Shown one piece after another: positions 60,801 to 64,000 of a stretch of 64,000 nt of DNA. Position 1 is the stretch's first letter, and each line of letters begins with the position of its first letter. The translations under genes and the position numbers were made by a program. The stretch covers positions 62,001 through 126,000 of the forward strand of contig JAANDG010000085.1 in the NCBI GenBank assembly GCA_036852015.1, written 5' to 3'. The notes under the pieces were generated by a model that had not been told where the DNA came from, made no database searches, and saw only the letters and a program-made list of their open reading frames with translations. Source of the stretch: Pelodera strongyloides. Taxonomy: Eukaryota > Nematoda > Chromadorea > Rhabditida > Rhabditidae.

Positions 60801-63800
60801 GATTTATAAATTGTAAGAACAAGTTGTACTTTGCCGATTGCTACGGTGAAACAACATTTAAATGTGAGATAGATTTGTCTGTAAAAATGGCGCAATCCAA
60901 CATGGTGATGTACGTTTACTTTCTAATAAAAACTAGAGTATTTACATTTTTCAAATGTAAAAGTTTGTGTTTAGACTCAATAGTCACTTAATCATCTGTG
61001 GGTTTTTCACTAGCGTGACTCACTTCAGGAATTTAATATGGGTGTCTTATTTGGTGATGAGTGTTTCTCAAATTAAAAATGTGTGGGGAGTGGGCAGAAA
61101 ATGTTTGTATGTTTACGCTAGCTACGGTGTTGTTGTTGGAAATTACGCCTTCCTTTTACGCACCAAATTTTTACCGTCTATTGCATAGAGTAGAATACTG
61201 AGCGAGCCCTTGTTTTTACGTGTGTGTATTTTACTTGTTTTGAATATAGGTAATAAGCAGTCAAAGGCATTTTTCACTTTTATTTGGGGCTAGGGCGCAA
61301 AGTTTCTTTTTGACAGGCGAGGGGTCGCGGGGCCACGCGTTTTGTTATTCATAGGAGACGGAATTGCAATGGGTCGTATACAATGTTGTGGCTAGGCAAA
61401 CTAGTAAAATAAGGGAGTGTAAATTTGTGAGATCCGGTTCGGACGGGAGGGTTGGGTGGTTGTTTAAGTTAGCTCATCGGTGATATCACAATCGAATCAT
61501 ACGGTCAGAATAGTCAGAACCTAAACGACATTAATATTCACACTTACCTGAGTGATAAGGCTGTCTTGTTGTTGGGGCGGCTGCTTTGGTAAACAAAGTG
61601 TCAATTGATTGATATCGTTGTGTAAACAAAACCCGGCGTAATTGATGTATTTGTTGTCACAACAAATTACGTGTATCCGGGTGGCCATGTTATGGTTGAT
61701 AATAAAGGAAGAAAAACAAGACAGAATTGTATGTAAAGTTACGTAAAAATAGTCTGGACTGTCTCCAACTTATGTGCTTGCGCACATTTTAAAAGGGTTG
61801 TTTTTTTGTATGACAAACGGGATTATCTTTTGCATCGTACATCGAAACTGAAGCATAATTTTCCGAGCATATCAGAATGGTGTACTGCCCACGCCCAGAT
61901 GCTCTGAGAAAAGAAAATCCACTTTATAATTTTTGTTTCCAGATCAATGTGCGCGTCACGACGATGGACGCCGAACTGGAGTTCGCCATCCTACCCACCA
62001 CAACCGGGAAACAACTATTCGATCAGGTGGGGGTTCAGAATTGCAGTTAGTCTGGACTATATTGGATGCCTGCTTTTTAGGTTGTGTATGAACTTCTTAA
62101 TTGCGTCCAATCATTGTGTATAGTTACAACGTACTTATGTTCTTATGTAGGTGGTGAAAACGATTGGCCTGCGTGAGATCTGGTACTTTGGACTGCAGTA
62201 CACCGACAGCAAGGGTTTCCCCACGTGGCTCAAGTTGAATAAGAAGGTTTGTAACTTTTATCACTCTTGTGTACTACATATGCGTTTATTTTCTCTCTCT
62301 TGGGTCATAGACATAGTTTACCGATTTTTGAGCTCTTGTTTAAATATTCTTGTTTAGGTTCTTTCTCAAGACGTAAAGAAAGACCAAACGCTGCAGTTTA
62401 AATTCCGCGCGAAATTCTACCCCGAAGACGTTGCTGAGGAAATTATTCAGGATGTCACCATGGTAAGCGTTTGGTTTGAAGTTTGCACACTTTATCTGGT
62501 TATTTTTTGGTTCAGTATGACGTACAGTATATGTTGTTGACCACAAACCATGTGTTATATAGTTGTTGTGAGTCCGCCGTTTTAGTAATACTTCCCTGTT
62601 GTTTATTTGTTTTGTGTTGTTTTGAGTCTCCCTAGTTGTCAGTGATATGTGTACTTGTATTATTCTGTTCTGTCTCTCTTGTATACAGCGTCTTCTGCTC
62701 CCTTCCCTTCCCTCTTTGTACTGTATATATGTGAATGTTCGTGCGCGGGTGCGTGCGTCTCTTTGTGGTCGCGCCAACGTGCCCAAGCGGATTAACGTGT
62801 GAATGGACCGCTCCCTCGCCGGGACACTGACTCATTTGCATGTTTTCTATAGAATATGATGATGAATATGCATTTCACTTTGTGAATATGGGGGTGAATG
62901 AAAGTTGTTGTTAGAGTAGTGTAGGAGAAATTGCTTGGAGCCTCGGAACGTCGGGCTCAGCTGATTTATGGTTACGGTTTATGATTACTAGACGGGCTGA
63001 AAGAGAAAGAGTGAAAATGATGTGAATAATGAATTACTTGGTCTTAAATGTGCGTTTGTGTGGAAGATTTTATTCTTAGACAATGAATCTACATTCACGA
63101 ATAGTTTTAGTATGTGTATGTACCAGTTGTTTCCTTGATCCAATCCATTCCTATTCCAGAGACTCTTCTACTTGCAAGTGAAGGATGCTATCCTCTCCGA
63201 TGAGGTCTACTGCCCACCTGAGACTTCAGTCCTACTTGCATCTTATGCCATGCAGGTTTGTTGAACCAGAGTTCTAAATTTGAACCTATATAACCATTAG
63301 ATGTATATGGTATAAATTCACGATGGCACATTTTTTTCTTGATTTGTGTGTAGATTTTATGCAATATTTTGCTACACTATCATAAAATCAACGAGTTTTA
63401 GGCGAAGTACGGTGATTATCTGCCGGATACCCATCGCCAGGGATCTATCACTTCTGACAGGTTGGTTTCGTTAATTTTGTTTTGTTTCAGAATATACCCA
63501 GTCTCCTTTGTCATTGAGACGATTATGCTTAATGTACTTAAAATATCTTTTGATTGAAATGCGGTGTTCTTTTCGAAGGTCTGATGCAGGTGTTGTTTGC
63601 AGTTTGCATATAAATGTTGTTGGACCTTTACTAGCCTAGTTGTATGCATTGAGCATTGATTGGGTAGCAATTTAGATGGGATTAGGTAGCAATTGAGATT
63701 GGTATGAACGTGAACAGATGAACATATCCGGTGTTGCAGACTGCTGCCACAACGAGTTGTCGGTCAGTTCAAGTTGTCTCCCGAGGAGTGGGAGAAGCGT

Positions 63801-63899
63801 ATTATGGGATGGTGGGGAGACCACCGGGGACTTGCTAGGGAACAGGCCATGCTCGAGTATCTCAAAATTGCCCAGGATCTCGAGATGTATGGAGTTAAC
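57887..63899 (+). CDS. erm-1: ERM protein (ezrin/radixin/moesin), 5' part
   Basis: ERM proteins link cortical actin to membrane proteins; the N-terminal FERM domain binds PIP2 and cargo tails. The coding start ATG is at 58025, giving MSKKA, within a probable first exon 57887-58039 whose upstream part is also open in frame but is probably 5' UTR. Further exons are 61943-62026, 62151-62246, 62358-62462, 63160-63255, 63402-63460 and 63740-63899. They encode 205 residues: [92 protein letters not shown]. This covers FERM lobe F1 and most of F2. Intron 1 is 3.9 kb. The gene runs off the window end; the rest of FERM, the coiled coil and the actin-binding tail are not seen. MSKKA and the close match to ERM favour erm-1 over merlin. 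Confidence 0.93.
58627..58824 (+). CDS. Possible alternative first exon of the ERM gene
   Basis: An open frame ends MTPAPN exactly at a strong donor (GTAAGT at 58825) in phase 0. That is the phase needed to join the ERM acceptor at 61943 and would replace MSKKA by MTPAPN or a longer, hydrophobic N-terminus. C. elegans erm-1 is known to use alternative first exons. There is no direct evidence of transcription here. Confidence 0.3.
60584..60802 (+). CDS. Possible small Cys-rich ORF inside ERM intron 1
   Basis: From an acceptor-like ACATTAG at 60577-60583 a frame stays open for about 70 codons to TGA. It has a composition unlike chance ([19 protein letters not shown], then GKMYANC). No start codon or donor exon is identified, and the +1 frame is open over the same bases with a hydrophobic segment. 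It is unassigned. Confidence 0.2.
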   Translation, partial: FDLFGQIFPDESHFIRANFRPAFNVQRPPWYYCAFHRSCPVYGKCVYENYPGKMYANCEQSSTHILLCFAVI

Positions 63900-64000
63900 G
63901 TGAGTTTCACTTCACTTCGTCTTTTTGTTTTCGGCGTTTCTGTGAAACTAATTGCTTTGATGTGAGATGTGATTTTTGTTTGAAGAAATTTATGCACTTC
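63900..64000 (+). other. Start of an ERM intron at the window end
   Basis: A GTGAGT donor follows the GVN codons. The last 101 bases are intronic and the next exon lies outside the window. Confidence 0.85.

Overview
This window is animal nuclear DNA, not bacterial. Every recognisable gene is cut into many short exons by GT-AG introns with T-rich acceptors. The gene set (cellular RNA-dependent RNA polymerases of the EGO-1/RRF type, a cytosolic tyrosine phosphatase with a basic N-terminus, an ERM protein starting MSKKA) points to an ecdysozoan, most likely a nematode. Intron density is much higher than in Caenorhabditis: 44 exons in one 1.6k-residue gene. The species cannot be named from the sequence alone. 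All exon boundaries were assembled by eye from reading frame, splice consensus and family knowledge; no alignment program was run.

Layout. Positions 1-4.0 kb hold no recognised gene, but a phase-consistent set of minus-strand exons (1137-2824) looks like an undescribed gene. A minus-strand APRT gene (4034-5459) faces away from a plus-strand DUS1L-type tRNA-dihydrouridine synthase (6227-11726). Proteasome beta-7/PSMB4 (12183-14507) and the cytosolic Fe-S assembly WD40 protein CIAO1 (14990-17696) follow on the plus strand with short gaps.

The centre (18.4-48.3 kb) is a head-to-tail pair of full-length RdRP genes. Each has 44 exons, all 43 intron positions and phases match, and both keep the DLDGD catalytic motif. 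They encode about 1633 and 1648 residues and are clearly diverged paralogues. Cellular RdRPs make secondary (amplified) siRNAs, so this is a small-RNA amplification locus. Its introns carry several small inverted-repeat elements.

A tyrosine phosphatase (49572-52924) comes next. Its last four coding exons and 3' end are repeated directly downstream as an apparently identical 1291-bp tandem copy (period 1369 bp). From about 58.0 kb to the window end lies the 5' part of an ERM (ezrin/radixin/moesin) gene with a 3.9-kb first intron. It may have an alternative first exon and a small nested ORF. The window cuts it inside the FERM domain.

Shared themes. Most genes have a T-rich AG acceptor 3-19 nt upstream of the ATG, as expected if transcripts receive a spliced leader. 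Introns contain at least three miniature element families: a TTAA-ended palindromic family, a CAGGG-ended family with four copies, and a 1.06-kb terminal-inverted-repeat element.
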